Positions 49,841 to 58,217 of a DNA stretch of 64,000 nucleotides are shown here, piece by piece. The stretch is from JADKAV01 sp963818505 (GTDB lineage: Bacteria; Actinomycetota; Actinomycetes; S36-B12; UBA10799). How positions within the stretch are numbered: position 1 is the first letter of the stretch; every line of letters starts with the position of its first letter. The position numbers and the translations under genes are program-made. Where the stretch lies: assembly GCA_963818505.1 (NCBI GenBank), contig CAWFSJ010000001.1, forward strand, positions 1 through 64,000, read 5' to 3'. The notes under the pieces were generated by a model. That model did not search any database. It saw only the letters and a program-made list of their open reading frames with translations, and was not told the DNA's origin.

Positions 49841-51298
49841 TCAGCCCGCGGTGAGGCCTGCTCGCAGGTAGTCCACGACCGCATGTGCAGGGTACGGTCC
49901 GCCGTCCGAGCCGTTCGACGCCAATGCGAGCACCGCCTGGAAGTCGTCGCCCGAGGTCACGATCGCCGGCTCGGTGGATCCGTCCGGACGCTGCTGGGGG
50001 AGGTCGGCAGCCGCAAGCAGGGCGTTGCACAGACACTGTCGGCCTTCTGAGTTCTGAGCGCGTCCACCCTTGCGGGTGTAAACAGCCAACGGCTCTGCCG
50101 GGCACCGGTAGTCGATGTCGCCGTTGGCCTTCTTGAAGGGGGTTCGAAGGGCGCCGAGGTCGCACACGGCCTTGCGGGCAGCTGCGATCTCGGGATCGCT
50201 CACGGTGCCCTCCAATTGGATTACCCGGAATGGAAAGCCGGTGGGGGAGGCGCGCCAGTCGCTGCGGACATCGAGGGTTCCGGCAAGCACCTCGGCGAGG
50301 ACCTGTCGCTTGAGCGAGTCGGCGAGCCCTGACTCCCGACTGTAGGCGAACGCTGTGCCTACCTGGATGCCTTGCGCCCCAGCGGCGCGTGCCTCGGTCA
50401 ATCCCGCCGGGGTGCCGTAGCCGCCGGCGAGCCAGAAGGGCAGACCCAGGGCGGCCATCGCGTCGAGGTCGACAGTGTCGCGTTCGTCGTAGACGGGCTG
50501 GCCGAGTTCGTCCAGCCGTCGTGGACCGCGTGGGGGCGCGTTGTGCCCGCCCGCGCTGGGCCCCTCGACGATGAAGCCGAACGGGCGGGTCGAGGGGTCA
50601 CCGGCCAGGCCGGCGGCGAGATCGAGCGAGGCGATGATGGCCAGGAACCTGGGTAGGGCCAGACCGCGACCCGCGTCGCCCAGAAGTTCGGTCGGGCTAC
50701 AGCGCACGGAAACGGGCGCATCCTCAGAGCGCAGTCCCTGAGTCCGCACGCCGAACTCGACGTCCTCGCCCCGTGACAGCCCGCGGACCACTGCGGGTAT
50801 CTCCGAAGGGTTGCCTGCGCCGATCAGGATGTAGTCGACCCCGGCAAGCATGGCCCCGAGCAGGCCGAACGGCAGCGGGATCTCGATCTTGCGCAGGAAG
50901 TTGATCCCGACCGGACCCGAATGCTCCTGCTTGGCCAGCCAGACCTCGCAGAAGGCTCCCACGACGGTCAACTCCTGCAGCGCTACCGATGGCGTGACCG
51001 TGTAGCGCGGGACAGCCAGGAACGGCTCGTCGGCTGCCTTGCCGCCGTGGATGTAGTACCGCTTCATGACCCGTCGAGCCATCGCCGGGATCGGGAATGC
51101 GGAGAGGGCTTGGCGCACGTGTCCACCTGGGTCGCCACTCATCAGCCGTCGGGCGCACACCACGTCCAGGGCGGTGCCGGAGACAACGCCCAACTCGCCG
51201 GTTTGGCTGACGGAGCGGGCCAACTGCCACCCGGAAACCGACACGCCCATCCCACCCTGGATGATCGTCGGGAGCATGTTCTGGTCGTTCAATGCCAC
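49841..51298 (-). CDS. PfaD / nitronate monooxygenase-like flavoprotein (probable trans enoyl reductase)
   Basis: About 485 residues. LPTIIQGGMGVSVSGWQLAR opens a TIM-barrel FMN domain as in nitronate monooxygenases and PfaD. FIVEGPSAGGHNAPPRG includes the catalytic-region His, and GYGTPAGLTEARAAGAQGIQVGTAFAYS is the phosphate-binding segment (split over several motifs). PfaD proteins supply enoyl reduction in trans to PUFA synthases, and the partner synthase here has no ER. The frame is open up to 51607, but conserved sequence starts at ATG 51277; GTG 51298 is used, about 17 bp after a TAGGGT box on the minus strand. It is probably the first gene of the operon. Confidence 0.85.
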   Translation of the reverse strand: MALNDQNMLPTIIQGGMGVSVSGWQLARSVSQTGELGVVSGTALDVVCARRLMSGDPGGHVRQALSAFPIPAMARRVMKRYYIHGGKAADEPFLAVPRYTVTPSVALQELTVVGAFCEVWLAKQEHSGPVGINFLRKIEIPLPFGLLGAMLAGVDYILIGAGNPSEIPAVVRGLSRGEDVEFGVRTQGLRSEDAPVSVRCSPTELLGDAGRGLALPRFLAIIASLDLAAGLAGDPSTRPFGFIVEGPSAGGHNAPPRGPRRLDELGQPVYDERDTVDLDAMAALGLPFWLAGGYGTPAGLTEARAAGAQGIQVGTAFAYSRESGLADSLKRQVLAEVLAGTLDVRSDWRASPTGFPFRVIQLEGTVSDPEIAAARKAVCDLGALRTPFKKANGDIDYRCPAEPLAVYTRKGGRAQNSEGRQCLCNALLAAADLPQQRPDGSTEPAIVTSGDDFQAVLALASNGSDGGPYPAHAVVDYLRAGLTAG

Positions 51299-51384
51299 CA
51301 CCTGTGTCGTTGCGGCAGACCCTAGCCCAGGTTGGCGTCGGTACGCCAGGGGCCGAATGGGCGGCGTTACTCCCGTTCCCTGCG

Positions 51385-51438
51385 GTTGTTGCGAAGTTGA
51401 CGCGACACCCCGGCGTGTCCGGGCAACTTCGTGACAAC
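51385..51438. repeat. Inverted repeat, family B copy, upstream of the synthase operon
   Basis: GTTGTTGCGAAGTTG (51385-51399) pairs with CAACTTCGTGACAAC (51424-51438), 13 of 15 positions. The sequence resembles the inner arm of the tyrA-cmk repeat. The surrounding gap 51299-51624 otherwise holds only a candidate promoter (ACCCTA at 51319-51324 on the plus strand). Confidence 0.65.
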
Positions 51439-51624
51439 GGGTGCAGTCGAGCGGTGGACGCGAGCCTGACCACTGGCAGACCTCAGGATCCGAGGGCTGG
51501 CTTCGCTGGGGGAGCCCGCCACGGTGTCGACCGACCAGATCAGCGGCATGTTCGATATTGGCGCTCGGGCGCCGTGGCCCATGGAGACGCCCGCTCGTGA
51601 TGCGCACGGTCGCTCAGCGCCTAG

Positions 51625-52317
51625 TCAGCCAGCCGTGGGAGGTTGGATCGGTTTGACGCCGCGCACGAGTTGGAGTCTGAAGTACCTCGCAGGCAGTTGG
51701 GTGACCGAGACGTCGCTGAAGCCAGCCCGCTGCATCATCCGCCGCGAGTCGTCTCGGCTCCACTGCCACACGCCGTAGACATCGACCGTGCCTGACGTGT
51801 CGGGGGCCGTCGCCGGCGGGTCGGTGATGTGGGCGAACCGGCCGCCGGGTCGCATTACGCGATGTATCTCCAGCAGTGCCCGGTCGGGGTCCGGGACGAA
51901 CTTGAGGCAGTCCAGGGACGCTACAGCGCTGAACCGTTCGGCCCCCCAGGGCAGTGCTGCGGCATCACCCAGGACGATCTCCGCAGTCCCAGCAGCGATT
52001 CTCGCCGCGAGACGTTTTCGGGCCAACCGGACCTGAATCTGCGAGGCGTCCAACCCTGCCACGAATCGCACTTCCGCAGCCTGGTCGGATAAGAACGTCC
52101 CCGCACCGCAGCCCACGTCCAGCAGCGCGTCATCGGGCCGCAGATGTAGTTCCTCGGCCGCCGCCTCGTATACCCGCCTGGCCGCTATGGGCAGGATTCG
52201 GGCGCCGACCCACCCGATCGGCCCGTTCGGCAGGCCCCAGAACGCTGAGAAGGCGTGTGCCCGCCAACTGTCGTGCAGTGAGGCCCGGGAGCCCCATGTC
52301 GGCGCTGAGAACCTCAT
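51625..52317 (-). CDS. Class I SAM-dependent methyltransferase
   Basis: This 230-residue protein has the SAM motif LLDVGCGAGTFLSDQA (~65-80), an acidic residue at the end of the next strand (AGLDASQIQVRLAR), and CLKFVPDPDRALLEIHRVMRPGGRF of the UbiE/Methyltransf_11 type. Substrate unknown. It is next to the synthase operon on the same strand, with a 326-bp gap, so it might modify the lipid, but this is only proximity. ATG at 52317. Confidence 0.85.
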   Translation of the reverse strand: MRFSAPTWGSRASLHDSWRAHAFSAFWGLPNGPIGWVGARILPIAARRVYEAAAEELHLRPDDALLDVGCGAGTFLSDQAAEVRFVAGLDASQIQVRLARKRLAARIAAGTAEIVLGDAAALPWGAERFSAVASLDCLKFVPDPDRALLEIHRVMRPGGRFAHITDPPATAPDTSGTVDVYGVWQWSRDDSRRMMQRAGFSDVSVTQLPARYFRLQLVRGVKPIQPPTAG

Positions 52318-52430
52318 GCCCGTCCTGCGCCTCCTCGATAGAACCGATACGCCCAGGAGATCATGACGGTGTCCGCCGCGCGGTCAACGCTCGCAAGTGC
52401 GGTGCACTCGCGGGAGCGGCTTCGGGACCG

Positions 52431-53516
52431 TCAGAGCCGGGCGTCGATCTCCGTGCGCACCTCGTCGAGGGTCAGGTCGTCGATCAGCCCCAGCTGAACG
52501 CAGATCTGCGCCATCTGCTCGGCGTCGCGCATGTGCATAACCACCGAGGGATCAAGGGCGACCTTGTCCGACGAAGCCTTACGTGAGGCGGACACGTCGC
52601 GGATCAGTGCGGCCTTGATGCGCGCGCCGTCCGACTCCAGAAACTCCTCGTAGATCTCAGCGTCGCGCTCACCGCTGTCTCCCACCAGCACGAAGGTGAG
52701 GTCGGGGTAGGCGTCGAGGATCCTGCGGATGCGGGCCCGCTTGTGCGCGCCGTGGCCCCCGGACTCGGTCGCGCCATCGGGGGTGCGACCCGGCCGCCAG
52801 TCAGTCATGAACAAGGGTCCGCGGGGGAAGCCACGCACCCCGAGGAACTGCAGATGCATGTCATACAAGTTCCAGGGGGCCGAGGACACGTAGAAGAAGG
52901 CTGACTCGGGCCGTCCCCCCAGGCCGCGGGCCAGACCCCGGTACAGGCTCGGCATGCCCGGGACGGGCTTGCGCCCATGGGCATCGCGCAACAGGGTGCG
53001 CTGCACAGCCTTGAGCCCCTCGGTCATCCCCGTGCGCAGCACCGTGTCGTCGAGGTCGCTGATGACCGCCACCTGCGACGCAGAGTCGGGCAGGAGTACA
53101 CGGGCCTGGGCGGCGACCTCACGCTCGCCTTCCATCGCTGACATCTGCACGGTGTGCCAGCCCGGCGAGAGATCGCCCACGGGCACCTTGGCGATGACGA
53201 AACCATCGGCGTTGCTGGTTGCCGTGACCGACTGCCCGGCCAGCGAGAACGTCACCTCGACCCCTGGCATGTCCAGCACGACCCAACGCAGCAGATTCGC
53301 CGCCAGTGTGGCATCGATACGCAGCCCCTCAGGTGCCATGTCGAACACCGGCTGTTCCATCACGCGAGCCCGCACGTTCGCCACCCCGTCGGCGATGAAC
53401 CCCCGATAGGGCTGGATCAGCATTGGCCGCAGCAGGCCGCTCTTGCGCTTGGCGCCCTTCAGCGTGCGGGTTGCCAACTCCTCCATGTCGGCACCGAGCC
53501 GCAGCCAATCAACCAT
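52431..53516 (-). CDS. App1-type phosphatidate phosphatase family protein (DUF2183)
   Basis: About 361 residues, ATG at 53516. The HAD-type motif VISDLDDTVLRTG (D-x-D-x-T) at ~176, AFFYVSSAPWNLYD, and FVLVGDSGERDAEIYEEF are the App1-like phosphatase signatures. Upstream is a ~110-residue beta-rich region (FIADGVANVRARVMEQPVF...). App1 in yeast dephosphorylates phosphatidate; bacterial members are little studied. It may act on lipid phosphate. It is a single gene with 113 bp separating it from the methyltransferase. Confidence 0.85.
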   Translation of the reverse strand: MVDWLRLGADMEELATRTLKGAKRKSGLLRPMLIQPYRGFIADGVANVRARVMEQPVFDMAPEGLRIDATLAANLLRWVVLDMPGVEVTFSLAGQSVTATSNADGFVIAKVPVGDLSPGWHTVQMSAMEGEREVAAQARVLLPDSASQVAVISDLDDTVLRTGMTEGLKAVQRTLLRDAHGRKPVPGMPSLYRGLARGLGGRPESAFFYVSSAPWNLYDMHLQFLGVRGFPRGPLFMTDWRPGRTPDGATESGGHGAHKRARIRRILDAYPDLTFVLVGDSGERDAEIYEEFLESDGARIKAALIRDVSASRKASSDKVALDPSVVMHMRDAEQMAQICVQLGLIDDLTLDEVRTEIDARL

Positions 53517-53686
53517 GAAGTGATCATCGCAGATCACGGCTCAATGCCCCCGTGGAAGGACCTGGAGTCCACCGAGCCTGCGAGCCGGCAGACTCCACGT
53601 GCCACAGGTGGCCATAGGCCAACGCGGCCCCTGTCCGCCTTGGCCTGTGGATCGCGAGCATTGCCATCGGTACAGCCGCCGATGGC

Positions 53687-54070
53687 ACCTTTCGGTGAAT
53701 ATGTGACACGTGAGGTTGCACATTCTCACCGAAAGCCGCCGCCGCACCGAGTCCGCTACGCCATGCTCCGCGACGGCACCTGCGAGCAGTCCAAGGCACC
53801 CGCCGCTGCTTGCCGAACCGCGTAGGGACACATCCCACGGAACCTTTCGGTGAATATGTGACACGTGAGGTTGCACATTCTCACCGAAAGCCGCCGCTGC
53901 ACCGAGTCCGCTACGCCATGCTCCGCGACGGCACCTGCGAGCAGTCCAAGGCACCCGCCGCTGCTTGCCGAACCGCGTAGGGACACATCCCACGGAACCT
54001 TTCGGTGAATATGTGACACGTGAGGTTGCACATTCTCACCGAAAGCCGCCGCTGCATGACGAACCGCATA
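53687..54070 (+). repeat. 155-bp tandem repeat with internal hairpin
   Basis: Units start at 53687, 53842 and 53997; two are complete, the third is cut after ~70 bp. Copies are nearly identical. Each starts with CTTTCGGTGA and has TCACCGAAAG 27 bases later, a 10-bp hairpin. The period is not a multiple of three, so it is not a coding repeat. The stretch 53517-54130 has no other recognisable gene. Confidence 0.88.
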
Positions 54071-54130
54071 GGCACACCTCCACTTCCCACGGCCGCGAAC
54101 TCGGCGAACGTGCAGGCGTTGCTCCACTAG

Positions 54131-54500
54131 TTGGCGCTGGTCAATGCCGCACACGAGATCACCCGGACACAAGCGACTGGCGCCGGGGCGGTGCCCGACG
54201 GCGGGCTGGGTCACACCTGTGGGATCGACGGGATCGGCACGGCGTTCTGTTGGGGGGTGAACAACAGTCCCAGCTCGACGGCCGGATCAGGATCCCGAAC
54301 ATCCCCACCGCGGTGAGCACTTCGGGGGGTGTTGGCCCGGAAGGCACTGATCGCGATCGGCGCCGGTGGCAACCACTGCTGCGCCCGGGACAACGCAGGT
54401 AGGGCCTACTGCTAGGGGTCCAGTATCTTCGGTCAGTTCGTTAACGAGGCCGACGCGAACCAGAACCGGCTGACGGGCTGTCCGACGAACGTCGGCGGTT
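54131..54500 (+). pseudogene. Degenerate RCC1/BNR-repeat protein gene
   Basis: Two RCC1-type repeats can be read in different frames: GLGHTCGIDGIGTAFCWGVN (about 54203-54262), then IAIGAGGNHCCARDNAGRAY followed by C, a stop where the Trp of CWG belongs (TAG for TGG), and GSSIFGQF. Frames and the stop show decay. Intact relatives have many such blades (beta-propeller), usually exported. No start or signal peptide is seen. It sits directly after the 155-bp repeats. Confidence 0.6.
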
Positions 54501-55480
54501 CACCGGCCCTGCGCCTCGACGGTCACCACCACCTTGCCCGCAGGGTGGCCCTCGCGCACAAGGGCGACCGCCTCGGCGGCCCGCTCCAGCGGGAACTGCG
54601 AATCGATGACCGGCTTCAGGTGTCCGGCTTCGATCAGATCGCGGAGCTCGTCCAAGGATGCAGTGTCCTCCTTGGCCACAAACGTGGCGATGCGTTGCTT
54701 GGAGAACACGTTGAGCGCCGCTCCTAGCGCCATGGCACCCAGCGGCCCGGTCCACCGGTTGCCGTCACCGTGGGACTGGATGAGTGTGCCGCGCGGGGTG
54801 AGTGCTCGGCGTAGGTGGCGCGGCGAGTAGGTCCCACCGAGCTGCAGGATCAGGTCGTAGCGTGCCGAGCCCGACAGCGGGTCCCGCTGGGTGTAGTCGA
54901 TGACGTGCTCGGCTCCGACGCTGCGGACGAGGTCGAGCCGGCCGGCGCTGCATACCCCGGTGACCTCGGCGCCGACATGCTTGGCGAGCTGCACGGCGAA
55001 CGTCCCGACCCCACCGGACGCGCCGATGATCAGAACCCTTTGGCCGCTCGTGAGGCCGCCGCGACGCAGGCCCTGCAACGCGGTGATGGCGGCCAGTGGG
55101 ACGGAAGCCGCCTGCTCGAAGGTGAGATTCGCCGGCTTGCGTGCCAGCCGCGCGGCAGGGGCCGCAACGAACTCGCCGAAGGCGCCGTCGGCGAACCCGT
55201 ACACCTCATCCCCGACTGCCACGCTACGGACCGCGCCACCCACCTGCTCGGCGATGCCGGCGAAGTCCGCGCCCACGATACGCTGCGGGGCCCGGAACCC
55301 ACCGAGCGCCGGGCGCATCAGCAATGGCTCGCCACAGATGAGATGCCAGTCGTATGGGTTGGCCGAGGAGGCTCGCACTCGCACCATCACTTGGTCGGCC
55401 TTCGCCCGGGGAGCCTCCGCCTGCCTCAGATGCAGGACCTGGCGTGGATCGCCGTATCCCTGCTGCTCGATCGCCCTCAA
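54500..55480 (-). CDS. Zinc-independent NADPH:quinone oxidoreductase-like (MDR superfamily)
   Basis: This 326-residue protein starts at TTG 55480 because of AGGAAGGGG just upstream; the frame is open further but without a site. It has the GroES-like domain (VRVRASSANPYDWHLICGEP) and a Rossmann domain with VLIIGASGGVGTFAVQLAKHVGAEVTGVCS (split: GASGGVGTFAVQLAK). Zn-ligand Cys clusters are missing, so it is of the quinone reductase type. It ends near the RCC1 relic. Substrate unknown. Confidence 0.88.
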   Translation of the reverse strand: MRAIEQQGYGDPRQVLHLRQAEAPRAKADQVMVRVRASSANPYDWHLICGEPLLMRPALGGFRAPQRIVGADFAGIAEQVGGAVRSVAVGDEVYGFADGAFGEFVAAPAARLARKPANLTFEQAASVPLAAITALQGLRRGGLTSGQRVLIIGASGGVGTFAVQLAKHVGAEVTGVCSAGRLDLVRSVGAEHVIDYTQRDPLSGSARYDLILQLGGTYSPRHLRRALTPRGTLIQSHGDGNRWTGPLGAMALGAALNVFSKQRIATFVAKEDTASLDELRDLIEAGHLKPVIDSQFPLERAAEAVALVREGHPAGKVVVTVEAQGR

Positions 55481-55662
55481 GGAACACCCCTTCCTGCCAC
55501 CAGTCACGCTAGTCGCGTCACTGGGCCAGTGGGGTCGAACAGTGGATCGTTCAACAGTGGAACCCCGGCAGGGACCCGATCGGAGGACCATGTCTGCACG
55601 GCTCAACCCTCAGCGTCACGGAGTCGCTGTAGCCCGATCGGCGCGTTGGGTGGGACTCGTGC

Positions 55663-55717
55663 AGCTGGTTGACGTTCAGCGCACGACGAGCATCAACCAA
55701 CTGCCCGAACGTCAACC
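55663..55717. repeat. Inverted repeat, family C copy 1
   Basis: GGTTGACGTTC (55667-55677) has its exact complement at 55707-55717. A second, overlapping pairing joins AGCTGGTTGACG with CATCAACCAACT. The string CAACCAACTGCCCGAAC is shared, with one change, with the copy at 63836. The gap 55481-56084 otherwise has an unplaceable open stretch (ends LVKEWDAWFRDSR... to 55872) and TTGACA at 55983, a possible promoter for the next gene. Confidence 0.7.
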
Positions 55718-56084
55718 AACGGGTGTTCGCGTTCGCCGACCGGCCGTTTTGCGACGCGTACCTGCTTTCCACGCGCACCTTGGTCAAGGAGTGGGACGCG
55801 TGGTTCCGCGACAGCCGCCCCAACGATGCCGCTCCGCGCACGATCGTTGTCAAGTTGTCCAAGCCCACCTAGATGCCCAAGACCGACACATTGCGTTTCA
55901 CGGCCAAACATCTTCACAGGCAGTGAGTCGCGGTTCCGGCGGTCCTTGCACGACGGCAGAACAGTGGCGGCCGCTCGGTCGGTTGACATGGTCGTTGCCG
56001 GGAACTCGAATAACCCGGTCGCCGCGGATCTTGTGTCGCTGCCCCAACAGGCGTACCGTCAGGGCCCTGTCGAGGAGGCCGGTT

Positions 56085-56798
56085 ATGAGGAAGTTCCTGG
56101 CGTTGGTGGGTGTCACAGGAATGGCTGCGGCGAGTATCGCGGTGGCGCCGGCGGCGCAGGCGAAGACGCTCAAGGCGTGTGTGAAGAAGTCCGACGGCAC
56201 CGTGTTGTTCATCAATAAGAAGAACAAGAAGTGCAAGAAGGGTTGGGTCAAGGCGACTTGGAACTCCACGGGACCCACGGGCCCGCTGGGCCCGCTGGGT
56301 CCGCAGGGTCAGGTGGGCCCGGCCGGTCCGAATTGGACGGTCAAGGACAAGTCCGGGCAGACACTCGGCGCCTTCGGAGGGTTCTTCTATGCGGGGCCTC
56401 TCCTGCCCTACGTCTTCGTGACGCTCGATGACGGGGGCTCGTTCCTGTACCGAAACGACGGGCAAATCCTGGCGGACAACTCGGCCCTCTTCCTCAACAA
56501 CGGATGCACCAGCGCCGTGCTGTACTCGGGCAGTAACCCGGGGCTGCAGCCGTATCTGCAGTCCGCGGGCGGTCCGGGGCGCACGGTGTTCCAGGTCACG
56601 AATTCCCCGACGCTCGATGCGTGGAAGATCGCTGAGACGACCACCACGTCGGTGCCGGTGGCCGCGAACAGTCTCTTCCAGAAGAACTCGACCACAGGGG
56701 TGTGTTCGGCGGCTGCCCACGCTGTCGGGTTCATCGTGCCGCTGACCCCGGCGCAGGCACCGAAGCTGGCCAACGGCGGGCTTCGAGTGATCCGCTAG
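56085..56798 (+). CDS. Exported protein with short collagen-like segment, copy 1
   Basis: This 237-residue protein starts at ATG 56085 after GAGGAGG. A signal peptide (MRKFLALVGVTGMAAASIAV..AQA) is followed by a Lys/Cys-rich motif (KACVKKSDGTVLFINKKNKK), then a short Gly-x-y run (GPTGPLGPLGPQGQVGPAGP), then ~160 residues of unknown fold with Cys at GCTSAV and VCSAAA. The N-terminal exported and collagen-like parts suggest a surface or secreted protein. The next gene is its near copy, so a recent tandem duplication. The Gly-x-y segment has one more triplet than the second copy. Confidence 0.8.
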   Translation: MRKFLALVGVTGMAAASIAVAPAAQAKTLKACVKKSDGTVLFINKKNKKCKKGWVKATWNSTGPTGPLGPLGPQGQVGPAGPNWTVKDKSGQTLGAFGGFFYAGPLLPYVFVTLDDGGSFLYRNDGQILADNSALFLNNGCTSAVLYSGSNPGLQPYLQSAGGPGRTVFQVTNSPTLDAWKIAETTTTSVPVAANSLFQKNSTTGVCSAAAHAVGFIVPLTPAQAPKLANGGLRVIR

Positions 56799-56822
56799 AA
56801 GCGTCTAACAGGGAGGTCGGTT

Positions 56823-57524
56823 ATGAGGAAGTTCTTTGCGTTGGTGGGTGTCACAGGAATGGCTGCGGCGAGTATCGCGGTAGCGCCGGCGGCGCAGGCG
56901 AAGACGGTCAAGGCGTGTGTGAAGAAGTCCGACGGCACCGTGTTGTTCATCAATAAGAAGAACAAGAAGTGCAAGAAGGGTTGGGTCAAGGCGACTTGGA
57001 ACTCCACGGGACCCACGGGCCCGCTGGGTCCGCAGGGTCAGGTGGGCCCGGCCGGTCCGAATTGGACGGTCAAGGACAAGTCCGGGCAGACCCTCGGCGC
57101 CTTCGGAGGGTTCTTCTTTGCACCTCTCGTGCCCTACGTCTTCGTGGTGCTAGATGACGGCGGCGCAGTGCTTTACGGAACCGACGGGCGGATCTTTGCG
57201 GACAACTCGGCCCTCTTCCTCAACAACGGATGCACCAGCGCCGTGCTGTTCGCAAACACTAACCCCGGGCTGCAACCGTATCTGCAGTCCGCGGGCGGTC
57301 CAGGGCGCTCACTGTTCCAGGTCACGAACTCTCCGACGGTCGATGCGTGGAAGATCGCTGAGACGACCACCACGTCGGTGCCGGTGGCCGCGAACAGTCT
57401 CTTCCAGAAGAGCCCGACCACAGGGGCGTGTTCGGCGGCCACCCACGCTGTCGGGTTCATCGTGCCGCTGACCCCGGCGCAGGCACCGAAGCTGGCCAAC
57501 GGCGGGCTACGAGTGATCCGCTAG
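56823..57524 (+). CDS. Exported protein with short collagen-like segment, copy 2
   Basis: This is a 233-residue paralog of the preceding gene, nearly identical in the N-terminal 60 residues and the C-terminal 50, more divergent in the middle (AGPLLPYVFVTLDDGGSF versus APLVPYVFVVLDDGGAV). Its upstream GGGAGGTCGGTTATGAGGAA repeats the leader of copy 1. The collagen-like run is one triplet shorter. It overlaps the converging CMD gene by 4 bp. Same inferred role as copy 1. Confidence 0.8.
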   Translation: MRKFFALVGVTGMAAASIAVAPAAQAKTVKACVKKSDGTVLFINKKNKKCKKGWVKATWNSTGPTGPLGPQGQVGPAGPNWTVKDKSGQTLGAFGGFFFAPLVPYVFVVLDDGGAVLYGTDGRIFADNSALFLNNGCTSAVLFANTNPGLQPYLQSAGGPGRSLFQVTNSPTVDAWKIAETTTTSVPVAANSLFQKSPTTGACSAATHAVGFIVPLTPAQAPKLANGGLRVIR

Positions 57525-58111
57525 CCGGGGGTGCTTTGCCTTAAGCCGTACGGATGGGTGGACGTGCCCCGCGCCAGCGAGCAGGCGGCGTGACCGAGCG
57601 CGACCGGCAGGATCGCCAGTGCGCCCAAGGTGGTCAGCACCTCGTACGTCAGGCTGCTGTTGGGGTCCGATGAGCCTCGAACCCGAGCCAGTAGCGAGCC
57701 CAGCGGAATCCCCGTCGCATTACCCCACATGATCATGCGCGTTGCGCGCAGGATGCACAGGGCGTGCTCCTCGCCATACAGTTGCGTCAACTCTGACCAT
57801 GCAGTGGGATCGGGTCGTCCACGAGTATCGGCATAGTGCTGTGCGAAAGCCAAACCGTTGAGATCGTCGCTCGGCACGCCATCGGCCATTCCGGCGAGCA
57901 GGCCGCGCACCTCGGCTTCTGGCAGACCCATCTCCAGGGCCATGCGCGTGTGTGCGTAAGAGCACAAGGCGCATCCGTTGACTTCTGTGACGGCCAGCAT
58001 GATGCGCTCGGAGGTCAGTTTGTCGCATCGGGTGTGGCGCGTTGTCCAAGCTGTGCGCGCCGCAAGGACAGTGATCCAGTAGATCTCGCGCACTGAGTAG
58101 TGCTTGGCCAC
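57521..58111 (-). CDS. Carboxymuconolactone decarboxylase / AhpD-like protein
   Basis: This 196-residue protein has the CMD family core: ITERIM-like LTSERIMLAVTEVNGCALCSYAHTRMALEMG, with Cys-x-x-Cys in CALCSYAH (as in AhpD alkyl hydroperoxidase partner). The C-terminus has an extra ~60 residues including a hydrophobic stretch (LGALAILPVALGHAACSL) that may be membrane-associated. Likely a thiol-dependent peroxidase-type protein. GTG start at 58111. It converges with the exported gene pair. Confidence 0.85.
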   Translation of the reverse strand: MAKHYSVREIYWITVLAARTAWTTRHTRCDKLTSERIMLAVTEVNGCALCSYAHTRMALEMGLPEAEVRGLLAGMADGVPSDDLNGLAFAQHYADTRGRPDPTAWSELTQLYGEEHALCILRATRMIMWGNATGIPLGSLLARVRGSSDPNSSLTYEVLTTLGALAILPVALGHAACSLARGTSTHPYGLRQSTPG

Positions 58112-58217
58112 ATAGAGGTAACGCAGATACCAGGCAGGGGGTATTCCCGCATTGAACCTCGACCGCCCCCTGCGCCTGTGTCAGGATGGACGCTCACGCG
58201 ATCCCAGGAGGTGGCCC

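Noticed and set aside
51299..51607. N-terminal extension of the PfaD-like gene
   Set aside because: It runs through the inverted repeat and has Arg-rich sequence unlike the family. Conserved sequence begins at MLPTIIQGGMG.
53541..54214. Minus-strand frames with repeated peptides over the 155-bp repeats
   Set aside because: The period is not a multiple of three and the same peptide appears in shifting frames, so it is a by-product of the tandem DNA repeat.
55590..56084. Open frame with ATG after GGAGGACC, reading MSARLNPQRHG
   Set aside because: It crosses the family C inverted repeat and continues into the signal peptide of the next gene in the same frame, with Arg-rich non-protein-like composition.
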